Below, piece after piece: positions 36,701-41,620 of a stretch of DNA of 64,000 nt. A model generated the notes under the pieces. That model was not told where the DNA came from. It was given only the letters and a program-made list of their open reading frames with translations, and did no database searches. Each line of letters opens with the position of its first letter. Position 1 is the stretch's first letter. Source of the DNA: Aplidium turbinatum (Eukaryota > Chordata > Ascidiacea > Aplousobranchia > Polyclinidae); NCBI GenBank assembly GCA_918807975.1, contig OU964923.1:7068001-7132000 (forward strand), given 5' to 3'. Position numbers and translations under genes: made by a program.

Positions 36701-38677
36701 GAATTAGTTATCTTTGTTCGAGATTCAAGAAGTTTAAAATTTAATTTATATAAAAGTGAGGAAAATGTCCAGGGTAAGTCACTGCTCATCTTTTGAAATA
36801 TTTGGTGGAATGAATAACAGTTTGTTTTCAATTTATTTATTGTAGCCTATGTAATATTGTATATATATATACTTAGATTTGATCAAAGTGATGTGCACTC
36901 TTTCATTTCAAGTAGCCTAGCTAAAGTGTATATACTGGTATTTGGATTTTGAAACATGCAAAATTTTAGAAGTTATCGAAATTGAAGCGATGATTTTGTG
37001 TGACAAATCTGATAAGAGAAAACACTTATATTTTCTGTTTAAGTTTTAGAGTACTGGTACGAAGAAAGAACGAGAGATAATATAGCCTACAGTATTACAA
37101 ACAAAGTTAGCCCATGACCCACTAGAACACGGCCAAATATGTTGCTATTTAAGGAAATTTCTAAGAGTCTGAATTGTTACAATCCTAGCTATGACAAACC
37201 TGTCATCTTCCCATTTCCAGAAGTAAGTAAAATAATCAGTATTTGCACCTAGACATATGTTTGGCTTATTTAACTGGAGAATAGGTATGTACGTTGAGCA
37301 CAGTTTACACAATAATAATGTAATATGTAAGACTTTCCAACTGCATCCTGGAGGTAGTCTCATCATACAGTTGTTAGGTTTTTTTGTATTGCAGGATTTT
37401 TCGCCAAAACACATATTTTACTTGCAAAATTAAACTTGGCAAAAAACAAAACAAACTAAAATTTAAATTGGCACATCAAATGAACAGCTTACAACATACA
37501 ATTCCCAAAAAATCCTTGCTATTTTAAATAGAACATGCAATTGCACCAAACGATGCTACCTCCAAGATGCAGTTGAAAAGTCTTACATATTAAATTTTTA
37601 TTGTGTAAAGTGTGCTCAACTGTTCAACGTACATACCTAATCTCCAGTTAAATAAGCCAAACATATGTCTAGGTGCAAATACTGATTATTTTACTTACTT
37701 CTGCAAGTGGGAAGATGACAGGTTTGTCATAGCTAGGATTGTAACAATTCAGACTCTTAGAAATTTCCTCAAATAGCAACATATTTGGCCGTGTTCTAGT
37801 GGGTCATGGTTAGCCTATTACAGTTGCAAACAAAAGTCTCTTGTTTATCTTTTTGTATCAAGCCAGAGTCATCTTTTTTTACTCTACAACTTTTTGAGGT
37901 TAACTAATCCATGCTAAATTGCATCTGCTCAAAACAAAAAAATTAAGTTTTGATTTTGATACCATAATGTAATCTACAGCAGACTAATCAGACATTTTCA
38001 AGTTTTCATCGACAGGTTCTGTCATTCTGTTCTACTTTTACCAGTGATAATTATTTGTTTAGGCTGCCTACACATATTTTTGAGATTATTTAAATGTGAA
38101 AATACATTTCCGCGCTGCCTAAACACCTTTGAAAAACAAGACATTTTTTTCAAAAAGAATGACATAGCCTAATGAAGTTTTATTTTTAGGTATGTACCGT
38201 ACCATATTTTATGTCTTGTTGCAAGCAGTTAAAAACTTATGTATATATACATATAATTATTATAAAATTGTTAAAGAGTTTTCTGGACAAGCCCGCAATA
38301 TTCGTCAAACATCGACAATTCGAGGTTTATGCTTAAAAACAAAGTTTGATAATGATATGAAAATATGGAGACTATGAAACACTGTCTGCACATACTGTAT
38401 ATTCATATTGCTCAACAATAGACAGAGCAAAACTTTTTCTTCAGACTATTCAAATCAAACTTATATTTTGTTTAAAGTTTATATACAAACCAATTGAGCT
38501 ATGGACAATGCCTATGATAAATAACAACCACAGATCAAAAAAAAATGTTCATACCTTGTTCAAATCTTTGTCTGACTGCAAGTGTGTTTCTCGAGGTCGA
38601 AAACAGTTTTGGCATTTATTTTTATTGAAAAAATTGGGAGCAAAACTCTTGCATGGGTTGTCTTTGTGGCTTTGCAT
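6539..38677 (-). CDS. MPRIP: MPRIP orthologue, whole gene model (32 coding exons)
   Basis: Myosin phosphatase Rho-interacting protein (M-RIP/p116Rip). In vertebrates it bundles F-actin and links RhoA and the myosin phosphatase targeting subunit at stress fibres. I joined 32 minus-strand exons by acceptor and donor sites and reading phase, and every junction is in phase. The model gives about 1283 residues, against about 1025 in human. Order: zinc-ribbon-like N terminus (1-41), PH1 (about 44-175), serine-rich basic linker, RRAKSLDR motif (about 476), PH2 (about 494-590), basic RKGRFRTYDFAEL block (about 643-655), coiled coil (about 780-1283). Exon entries below give coordinates. A 51-bp exon at 31552-31602 could add 17 residues in phase. 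Function is known for the family; here it is inferred. The model comes from reading alone, without transcripts. Confidence 0.9.
7063..7200 (-). CDS. MPRIP: MPRIP exon 31, GC-rich
   Basis: Encodes 46 residues including AKLTELEAEMGGTGQMIAAR. Clearly more GC-rich than its flanks. Acceptor CCCACCCAG, donor AAG|GTACTT, phase 0/0. It extends beyond the vertebrate C terminus. Confidence 0.82.
7663..7794 (-). CDS. MPRIP: MPRIP exon 30, end of conserved coil
   Basis: IKDLRLRLKAAEKQLGDIED matches the end of the vertebrate coiled coil (ISRLKEQLKAATEALGEK). A serine run follows, like the vertebrate tail. Donor AAG|GTAGAG, phase 0/0. Confidence 0.87.
8160..8445. repeat. diverged relic of the 3940-5963 terminal repeat
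   Basis: Stretches such as GCACATTTTGACCCCGACTT, AAAGCGGTTTTTGAAATACG and AAAAATGGTGAAAATATG follow the order seen in the right inverted repeat of the 2-kb element, with many differences. It is an old solo end or a related non-autonomous copy in the intron between MPRIP exons 29 and 30. Confidence 0.6.
8466..8561 (-). CDS. MPRIP: MPRIP exon 29, coiled coil
   Basis: Encodes 32 residues of charged helix, including LNGRLKSIESEKTSLHKKL. Acceptor CCTTTCAG, donor GAG|GTTAGC, phase 0/0. A transposon-end relic lies directly downstream in the intron. Confidence 0.85.
8661..8759 (-). CDS. MPRIP: MPRIP exon 28, coiled coil
   Basis: Encodes 33 residues of charged helix starting EDLTKEKDNCHRHRKMLEEH. 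Acceptor TTTCCAG, donor GAG|GTGGGA, phase 0/0. Confidence 0.85.
9166..9304 (-). CDS. MPRIP: MPRIP exon 27, coiled coil
   Basis: Coiled coil including ASVKKLQSDLNNSRSNEKKL. Acceptor AACGTTCAG, donor CAG|GTATTT, phase 2 to 0. Confidence 0.86.
9649..9726 (-). CDS. MPRIP: MPRIP exon 26, coiled coil
   Basis: Encodes YEEQLHEMKAVMTTTDKDIT and onward, comparable in position to vertebrate YLEELQSVQRELEVL. Donor CAG|GTTGCT, phase 2 to 2. Confidence 0.82.
9995..10075. repeat. palindromic MITE copy
   Basis: GTTTCAACGTCGTTTGACGT and GTGCTATCTGGG fit the palindromic family described at 29936-30023. The copy is diverged and lies just downstream of exon 25. Confidence 0.5.
10121..10275 (-). CDS. MPRIP: MPRIP exon 25, coiled coil, GC donor
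   Basis: Coiled coil including EMREMQEAFEERCQNQKILE. The donor reads AAAAG|GCAAGC, a classic GC donor, and gives the phase 2 the next exon needs. No suitable GT donor is nearby. Confidence 0.83.
10701..10839 (-). CDS. MPRIP: MPRIP exon 24, coiled coil
   Basis: Coiled coil including DAQRKIRDLERQIHMQKDHN. Acceptor TTCATTTAG, donor GAG|GTGCTG, phase 2 to 0. Confidence 0.85.
11131..11262 (+). repeat. dispersed repeat, copy 1
   Basis: Shares blocks in the same order with 51484-51610: GAACCACT, GTTGACAGAG/ATTGACCGAG, AAGTTTCCG and ATTCCACCCACT. Possibly SINE-like; no polymerase III boxes are clear. Confidence 0.45.
11488..11666 (-). CDS. MPRIP: MPRIP exon 23, coiled coil
   Basis: A heptad-rich helix such as ETQVTNLQNELRLEKARRDE, typical of the MPRIP C-terminal coiled coil that binds RhoA and the phosphatase subunit. 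Donor AG|GTAGGT, phase 0 to 2. Confidence 0.86.
12032..12133 (-). CDS. MPRIP: MPRIP exon 22
   Basis: Encodes 34 residues with a Ser/Pro/acidic stretch (SSPESEYTTVDGSPKPP), then a helical end (NVINHLKQ). Acceptor CTTTTAAG, donor CAG|GTAGAC, phase 0/0. Confidence 0.82.
12520..12591 (-). CDS. MPRIP: MPRIP exon 21, coiled coil
   Basis: Encodes 24 residues, VDSLKKQMERVETERNSSQD and four more. Acceptor TTTTTCTAG, donor AAA|GTAAAT, phase 0/0. Confidence 0.83.
12989..13168 (-). CDS. MPRIP: MPRIP exon 20
   Basis: Encodes 60 residues. IRVSIENEWKKVENLHYPSL matches vertebrate VHVEIEQRWHQVETTPL. The end leads into the coiled coil. Acceptor TTCTTTCAG, donor GAG|GTTGGA, phase 0/0. Confidence 0.9.
13359..13478 (-). 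CDS. MPRIP: MPRIP exon 19
   Basis: Encodes 40 residues starting ARSRILEPVSLLKDVKTPLS. Acceptor TCTGTTGCAG, donor ACG|GTATTC, phase 0/0. No strong motif; placement rests on splice sites and phase. Confidence 0.8.
13923..14001 (-). CDS. MPRIP: MPRIP exon 18
   Basis: Continues LRPLAALAIGVDPV, comparable to vertebrate FRPIQQALAQERVGGV, then a Pro/Lys-rich tail. Acceptor TTTTTTAG, donor AAG|GTGGGT, phase 2 to 0. Confidence 0.87.
14273..14397 (-). CDS. MPRIP: MPRIP exon 17, basic block
   Basis: Encodes RRARISDRRKGRFRTYDFAE, matching the vertebrate RERRREGRSKTFDWAEF block. Donor AG|GTGGGA, phase 0 to 2. Confidence 0.91.
16010..16165 (-). CDS. MPRIP: MPRIP exon 16, end of PH2
   Basis: Encodes 52 residues. 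TFAAMTATMRKKWIKAIEV is the last strand and C-terminal helix of PH2 with its conserved Trp; a proline- and acid-rich tail follows. Donor CAG|GTGCTT, phase 0/0. Confidence 0.93.
16552..16641 (-). CDS. MPRIP: MPRIP exon 15, PH2
   Basis: Encodes 30 residues with EGAIELANFRRV and IHRNYGFQIE, matching vertebrate DGEIDLSACYDV and VQRNYGFQIH. Donor GAG|GTGAGC, phase 0/0. Confidence 0.93.
17338..17463 (-). CDS. MPRIP: MPRIP exon 14, start of PH2
   Basis: Encodes 42 residues with VKEGWLQMKNKEGKWKKFWF, the first two strands of PH domain 2 (vertebrate FKKGWLTKQYEDGQWKKHWF). Acceptor TTTTTGCAG, donor GCT|GTAAGT, phase 0/0. Confidence 0.94.
17741..17830 (-). repeat. tRNA-like SINE head
   Basis: On the minus strand GGGTTCGATTCCAG is a good B box, followed directly by an A run. 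The upstream half does not fold as a standard tRNA, so it reads as a tRNA-derived SINE piece in the intron 5' of exon 14. Confidence 0.4.
20295..20370. repeat. palindromic MITE copy
   Basis: Core TTCAACGTCTGCAGACGTT with flanking TTTCACATTGA and GGATTTGCTGGCTGGG. Further diverged copies in the same large intron lie near 18018-18105, 18533-18640, 19080-19140, 20001-20145, 21270-21330 and 21525-21590. Confidence 0.75.
21066..21149 (-). CDS. MPRIP: MPRIP exon 13, RRAKSLDR motif
   Basis: Encodes 28 residues with LRRAKSLDRKDLTHLT, matching the vertebrate HRRAKSLDRRSTEP segment just before PH2. Donor ACG|GTAGGT, phase 0/0. Confidence 0.92.
21808..21984 (-). CDS. MPRIP: MPRIP exon 12, apparent GC donor
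   Basis: Encodes 59 residues including PRATSPEAPLDLDWDSKRGR. The frame stays open to CAG|GCATGA and hits TGA right after. No usable GT donor precedes the stop, so a GC-AG intron is the simplest reading. Entry and exit phase 0. Confidence 0.75.
22910..22985. repeat. palindromic MITE copy
   Basis: TTTCACATTGATTCAATGTT, GCAGACGTCGAATCAACG and a closing GATTGGCTGG. It lies about 30 bases downstream of MPRIP exon 11. Confidence 0.72.
23012..23122 (-). CDS. MPRIP: MPRIP exon 11, RRSRVID motif
   Basis: Encodes 37 residues ending ARRSRVIDTFEDVE, which lines up with vertebrate HRRSQVIEKFEALDIE and anchors this part of the linker. Donor GAG|GTAACA, phase 0/0. Confidence 0.87.
23764..23850. repeat. 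palindromic MITE copy, well preserved
   Basis: Begins CCCAGACAACAAAATC, with core GCAGTCTGCAGACGTTGAAT and end GACAGATTTTGCTGTC. A second, partial copy precedes it at about 23690-23745. Confidence 0.78.
24597..24693 (-). CDS. MPRIP: MPRIP linker exon 10
   Basis: Encodes VSKKKHLMDYQNFAPPPRSK followed by a His/Ser/Lys-rich tail. Acceptor CTTTCTAG, donor AAG|GTAACC, phase 2 to 0. Confidence 0.78.
24800..24888. repeat. palindromic MITE copy
   Basis: CCCAGCCTGTTAATCAGTCC, core ATTCAACGTTTGCAGACGTT, end GACTGATTTGCTATCTG. Intronic, between MPRIP exons 9 and 10. Confidence 0.74.
25296..25418 (-). CDS. MPRIP: MPRIP linker exon 9
   Basis: The phase-2 frame reads IDGFAPPSGSLRRNISISTS, with a basophilic kinase-like RRNIS site. 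Another open frame across this stretch is a shadow: only this frame joins both neighbours. Donor GG|GTAAGG, exit phase 2. Confidence 0.75.
26037..26122. repeat. palindromic MITE copy
   Basis: CAGACAGAAAAATTCGTC, TTTTACATTGATTCAAGG and GGATTTTGCTGTCTGAG, with a shortened centre. Additional partial copies lie at about 26440-26490, 26750-26822 and 26940-26985. Confidence 0.72.
26198..26271 (-). CDS. MPRIP: MPRIP linker exon 8
   Basis: Encodes TRASQSSSGIGGDVFHKK and onward. Acceptor TTTTTGACCAG; donor GAG|GTTGGT leaves phase 2, which the next exon needs. A tRNA-like SINE head lies just upstream at 26303-26370. Confidence 0.72.
26303..26370 (+). repeat. tRNA-like SINE head
   Basis: TGGTTAGATCGTTCG fits an A box and GAGTTCGAATCTC a B box at tRNA spacing, followed by a T run. 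The acceptor ends pair for only about three bases, so a SINE head is likelier than a working tRNA. Confidence 0.45.
27765..27950 (-). CDS. MPRIP: MPRIP linker exon 7, serine-rich
   Basis: Encodes 62 residues with a serine tract (RSSTSSSSSSIKS), comparable to the polyserine run in the vertebrate linker. Acceptor ATTTTTAG, donor GAT|GTGAGT, phase 0/0. Confidence 0.8.
27973..29574. mobile_element. hAT-like element, 8-bp target duplication
   Basis: Termini CATAGGCGCCGACTT and, inverted, CATACGCGCCGACTT. The 8-bp duplication AGACCAAT is exact (27965-27972 and 29575-29582). It lies in the MPRIP intron just upstream of exon 7, contains no intact transposase, and was later hit by the MITE at 29172-29379. 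Confidence 0.82.
29172..29379. mobile_element. MULE-like MITE with telomere-like core, copy A
   Basis: Starts GGTCTGCTACTATTCGGTGA and ends GGCCATTCCG; TTCGGTGAGTCCGA units near each end form inverted repeats. The centre has several CTAACCCCTAACCC-type units. The 9-bp duplication GTTTTGCGG (29163-29171, 29380-29388) is exact. A 9-10 bp duplication points to the Mutator-like superfamily. Confidence 0.85.
29720..29795. repeat. palindromic MITE copy
   Basis: CCAGTGAGCAAAATCTTC, TTTACACTAATCCAACGTC and CCAGACGTTAAATCAATG. A diverged member of the family. Confidence 0.6.
29936..30023. repeat. palindromic MITE, best copy
   Basis: An almost perfect 85-base palindrome: CCCAGACAGCAAATCAGTC, then TTTTTACATTGATGCAACGC, centre CTGCAG, then the mirror ending TTGCTGTC. 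The shared plan across copies is CCCAG, (A/C)CAGCAAATC, TTTACATTGATTCAACGTC, TGCAGACGTTGAATCAATG, mirrored to CTGGG. It would fold as one hairpin in RNA or single-stranded DNA. No target duplication is convincing. Confidence 0.82.
30155..30247 (-). CDS. MPRIP: MPRIP linker exon 6
   Basis: Encodes 31 residues, including STPVAKPKSTFNITSHLAQ. Acceptor CATTGTTGTAG, donor CAG|GTTTGT, phase 0/0. The linker is disordered and poorly conserved, so support comes from splice sites and phase. Confidence 0.72.
30310..30381. repeat. palindromic MITE copy
   Basis: TTGACATTGATTGAGCGTC, TGCAGACGTTGAATCAATG and TTTGCTGTCTGGG. It lies just upstream of MPRIP exon 6; partial copies sit at about 30525-30560 and 30820-30865. 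Confidence 0.74.
31552..31602 (-). CDS. MPRIP: possible small MPRIP linker exon
   Basis: Candidate 17-residue exon YPNKRAKTAPSKSSKSQ in phase 0/0 between exons 5 and 6, with donor CAG|GTGAAA. The acceptor TTTATTAAG is mediocre. It is basic and serine-rich like the linker, but no direct homology supports it. An even weaker 30-bp candidate sits at 32617-32646. Confidence 0.35.
32873..32958. repeat. palindromic MITE copy
   Basis: CCCAGCTTGCAAATCAGTTC, centre AACGTTTTCAAACGTTGAAT, end GATTTTCTGCCTAGG. Another copy, shortened, is at about 33417-33492. Confidence 0.7.
34588..34686. repeat. palindromic MITE copy
   Basis: CCCAGCTAGCACAATCTG, TTGGTTCAACCTCTGCAGAC and GTTGAAGCAATGAAAAAGGG, ending CTTGCTTGG. 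Intronic, between MPRIP exons 5 and 6. Confidence 0.7.
35033..35138 (-). CDS. MPRIP: MPRIP exon 5, end of PH1
   Basis: Completes the PH1 C-terminal helix (WYDQLVVYP; vertebrate WLEMLMVYP) and runs into a strongly basic stretch, KEEKRLKKRLFKRK, like the lysine-rich patch after PH1 in vertebrates. Entry phase 2, exit phase 0. Confidence 0.92.
35676..35827 (-). CDS. MPRIP: MPRIP exon 4, PH1
   Basis: Contains AQGTIDMNRCSDV and SYYIRGECKED, matching the vertebrate PH1 strands (PQGTINMNQCTDV). Donor GG|GTAATG leaves phase 2. Confidence 0.92.
36070..36135 (-). CDS. MPRIP: MPRIP exon 3, PH1
   Basis: Encodes 22 residues, KWQRRWFVLFELGALRYALD and two more, the basic WFVL strand of PH1. Acceptor ATTTTCAG, donor AGC|GTAAGT, phase 0/0. 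Confidence 0.93.
36474..36551 (-). CDS. MPRIP: MPRIP exon 2, start of PH1
   Basis: Encodes 26 residues beginning AKPIYGGWLLLAP, the first strand of PH domain 1 and nearly identical to vertebrates. Acceptor TTTGACAG, donor AGA|GTAAGC, phase 0/0. Confidence 0.93.
37113..37808. mobile_element. foldback element, about 245-bp arms
   Basis: CATGACCCACTAGAACACGG at the left and its inverse at the right. Arms run to about 37370 and from about 37545 and are nearly identical. The 7-bp duplication GTTAGCC is exact (37106-37112, 37809-37815). Length 696 bp, no coding capacity, probably non-autonomous hAT-like. It sits in the intron between MPRIP exons 1 and 2. Confidence 0.8.
38555..38677 (-). CDS. MPRIP: MPRIP exon 1, start codon and Cys motif
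   Basis: Encodes 41 residues. NKNKCQNCFRPRETHL matches the vertebrate MPRIP start (NKSKCQNCFKPRESHL). The ATG at 38677 has an in-frame TGA two codons upstream, which fixes the start. The donor is AAG|GTATGA, phase 0. Confidence 0.93.
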
Positions 38678-39034
38678 GTTTCAGTTCCAAATAATTCCTT
38701 TCTCTAGCTCCAAATATACAATGAGTCCAAAAGATGCTAAAAGCACAATCAAACCAACATGCCAACATAAAAAAATGTCAAACAACAATGTATATATACT
38801 TAGAGTTGTTTACCTGTAGGAAAGTAAAAGTTTTGCATTATACCACTACTACCAGTAACCGTCATTGCAAACTTGATGATGGATGGATGAGCAGTGTATC
38901 AGTTTTAGATATCATATTAAAAAAATTAGTGCACTCATTTATTTTTAATACAGTATGTATTGTATAACTAGGTCTTGCATATAATCAAGTTTTTTATTAC
39001 ATCATAACATTAGAAAATATCACTTTACATTATA
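38678..39034. other. 5' flank of MPRIP, no gene seen
   Basis: Upstream of the MPRIP start codon. An in-frame stop lies just before the ATG. It should hold the 5' UTR or an upstream intron; no TATA box or initiator can be assigned by eye. Confidence 0.4.
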
Positions 39035-40060
39035 GGGTCATTCCATGCCAAACGTCCTGAAAATCATAAAGATCCCAGTTTGACCCTCTTCGATTTTGCT
39101 CAAACTTTGTCAAAATGTTACTTGGCATGATTTAGCCATACATTACAAATTTTAGCTCAATATCTATTGTAGTTTTGGAAATATGATGCTTTAAAGTTTT
39201 AGGTACCCCCTAAACTTGGGAGCAAGTCTTTTAGGCGCAGACAGTTAGGCGCCGGTCAAATAGGCGCGCACACTGTGGCGTCTGGATATTTAGGTGCGGA
39301 GCACTGTGGCGCCCGCCATTTAGGTACTATTCCTAGTAAATTCTGCAGATCGTATCAGCTTGGCATGTAGGGCAATGCTTTTCACACAAAATGTTGTATT
39401 GCAGAGAAAAATATGTTATGGCTTCCGTGAGTGAAGCTGCTTTAACAGGCAATGCTTTTCACACAAAATGTTATTTTGAACAGAAAAATATATTGTGTTT
39501 TAATGCGCGTGTTCGGCATTTATTTGTTGTTAGTCGAGGTTTGCGTCGGCGAAAGTTTTATTAATAAATTAATTATTCAAGTTTCCGAACATGACTGAGT
39601 TCACTTTTAGTCAGGATGCATAGAAAATGTCCTGTGGAGAACTGGAGATGTGCTAATATCAAGAGTAGTAGAGCGTTGTCTCGCACCTCATCTCAACACG
39701 CGCATTAACACAACAACATATTTCTGTTCAATATAACATTTCGTGTGAAAAGCATTGCCCTACATGCCAAGCTGATACAATCTGCAGACTTTACTAGGAA
39801 TGGCACCTAAATGAACGGGTGCCACAGTGCTCCGCACCTAAATATCCAGACGCCACAGTGTGTGCGCCTATTAGACCGGCGCCTAACTGTCTGCGCCTAA
39901 AAGGCGTAGACCCCTAAACTTTTCCGCATTCGGTTTTTTGGACCATTTTCAATTAACCATATTATTTGCTCCGAAGGTTATATAAACTTTATTTTTGTAA
40001 AAATGATTCACAAAACTGACTGATAACTGATAGGTCTAGGACACTTGGCATGGAATGACC
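39035..40060. mobile_element. element with GGGTCATTCCATGCCAA ends
   Basis: GGGTCATTCCATGCCAA at the left is mirrored at the right. TTATA flanks both ends (39030-39034, 40061-40065), a likely short target duplication. About 320 bp of its own sequence is split by the insert at 39218-39910. Superfamily not assigned. Confidence 0.65.
39218..39910. mobile_element. GGCGC-type foldback element, copy 1
   Basis: Left GGGAGCAAGTCTTTTAGGCG with the inverse near 39910; arms of about 190 bp (to about 39405 and from about 39720). CCCCTAAACTT occurs on both sides (39207-39217, 39911-39921), giving a 9-11 bp duplication that fits Mutator-like insertion. It is inserted in the 39035-40060 element, so it is the younger of the two. 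Confidence 0.78.
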
Positions 40061-40840
40061 TTATACAAAGACTTTCCATATACTGTACATTGCACTTTCC
40101 AAAGAAAGGCAGCGTAGATGTTACAAGACCATAACACTTTCATCCGTACCGACAATGACTTATACTGAGGCCAATTGGGCCCTGCCCTGTCACAGAATCC
40201 TGGTTATAGGATGCAAAAATACTTCACTGTTATGAGTATGTACCCTATACATCACTAGACAAAAAAGAATCAAAAGGGACAGATAACCGTTAACCATCTG
40301 TAGACAATGCTAATTGCTGCAAAGCAATATTTGCTAGAAAATTATATACAAAAATGCTTCATAAAATTGTTAGTCAATAATGCTCCATAATACTTATATA
40401 TAGTGAAATCTGTTGAGTATAAAATGACAACATTTCTAAAAACAGATTTTATGTAAAGGACTTTTACTTTTAACAGGAGTGACTTTCACTTTAATGTGAC
40501 CCTAAAATATTGGCTACTTGTGTGGTTAGTATTATGAATGCAAGATTTTGGCATATCTACCTCATATAAATAATCAATATATTAACCATGTGGTAGTTGG
40601 CAGTAGCACTGACAGGGAGGTACAAAAAGTACTTGTGGGTACCATACCGTACAGAGATAAATTTAAGGGTAATGACTATCCCAGGGGCCATGTCCACCTT
40701 GTATTTGTTGGGTACATTCTTTTTTCTTAAAAGCATTTGAATTTGGAGGCTGAAACTCTCATTTGTACTGAGCACAAACTATTAGCTCAATGGCCCTAGT
40801 TGTTGGTACACCAGTCTCAAGCAGTGAAGCAATAACCAAG

Positions 40841-41173
40841 GGAGCAAGTCTTTTAGGCGCAGACAGTTAGGCGCCGGTCAAATAGGAGCGCACACTGTGG
40901 CGTCTGCATATTTAGGGTCTGCTACTATTCGATGAGTCCGATTCGGTGAGTTCCTAACCTCTAACCCTAAAACGGCAATGATAATTAGGCTACGGCACCC
41001 AATAATTTAAAAAAAAAATTGAAAAAATCCCCCGTTAAGAGATCGGACTCACCGAAACAGGCCATTCCGGCATATTTAGATGTGGAACACTGTGGCGCTT
41101 GTTCATTTAAGTGCTATTCTTAGTAAAGTTTGCAGATTGTATCAGCTTGGCAGGTAGGGCAATGCTTTTCAAT
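40841..41173. mobile_element. GGCGC-type foldback element, copy 2, truncated
   Basis: Repeats the left arm of copy 1 (GGGAGCAAGTCTTTTAGGCG onward) and stops near GGGCAATGCTTTTC, against the hairpin at 41177. It is interrupted by the telomere-like MITE at 40916-41069. Confidence 0.72.
40916..41069. mobile_element. MULE-like MITE with telomere-like core, copy B
   Basis: Same ends as copy A (GGTCTGCTACTATTCG and GGCCATTCCG) and a shorter CTAACC core. The 10-bp duplication GCATATTTAG (40906-40915, 41070-41079) is exact. The empty-site sequence is visible in copy 1 of the GGCGC element, which confirms the borders. Confidence 0.87.
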
Positions 41174-41176
41174 GCA

Positions 41177-41417
41177 AGTAATAAAGTTAGAGTTTTTAAA
41201 TTTTCTTGAATTTGAGAATTTCTCTGGGTAATTTTCGGTTTGTCATAAGAGGATGTGATCGTGTTTGGCGAACGACGCAAATATGTAATGCATGCCAAAG
41301 TCGCAAAAATGTAATGCGTCGTTCGGCAAACACGGTCACATCCTCTTATGACAAACCAAAAATTACCCAGAGAAATTCTCAAATTCAAGAAAATTTAAAA
41401 ACTCTAACTTTATTACT
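41177..41417. repeat. 241-bp near-perfect hairpin
   Basis: Arms of about 103 bases (41177-41279 and about 41315-41417) are almost exact inverses: AGTAATAAAGTTAGAG at one edge, its inverse at the other. Opposite strands therefore carry the same apparent peptide, MNLRISLGNF, which is an artefact. No clear target duplication; its left edge abuts the truncated GGCGC copy. Confidence 0.8.
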
Positions 41418-41529
41418 CATAGTTGAAAAGACATAAAAAATTGGGCTGTAAGCTACTCAAATTAAAATTTGACCACAAAAATGCGGCAGCCTAACGATTG
41501 AGTCAATTCGGGTCAAAATTTAGTTAAAA

Positions 41530-41620
41530 ATTAAAAAAAAAAGATCGCTTCCACGTAGCTTCGAACTCATTCCCTCTGGAACACAAGCCCGAGACGTATC
41601 CTACGCGCCACCGAATCAGT
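41530..41620 (-). repeat. tRNA-like SINE head
   Basis: The minus strand reads GGTGGCGCGTAGGATACG (A-box-like), then GAGTTCGAAGCTAC (B-box-like), followed by a T run. It lacks a clean acceptor stem, so it is likely a SINE remnant. Confidence 0.42.

Noticed and set aside
41107-41436. Two similar open frames on opposite strands
   Set aside because: They are the two arms of one hairpin read on opposite strands, not duplicated genes.
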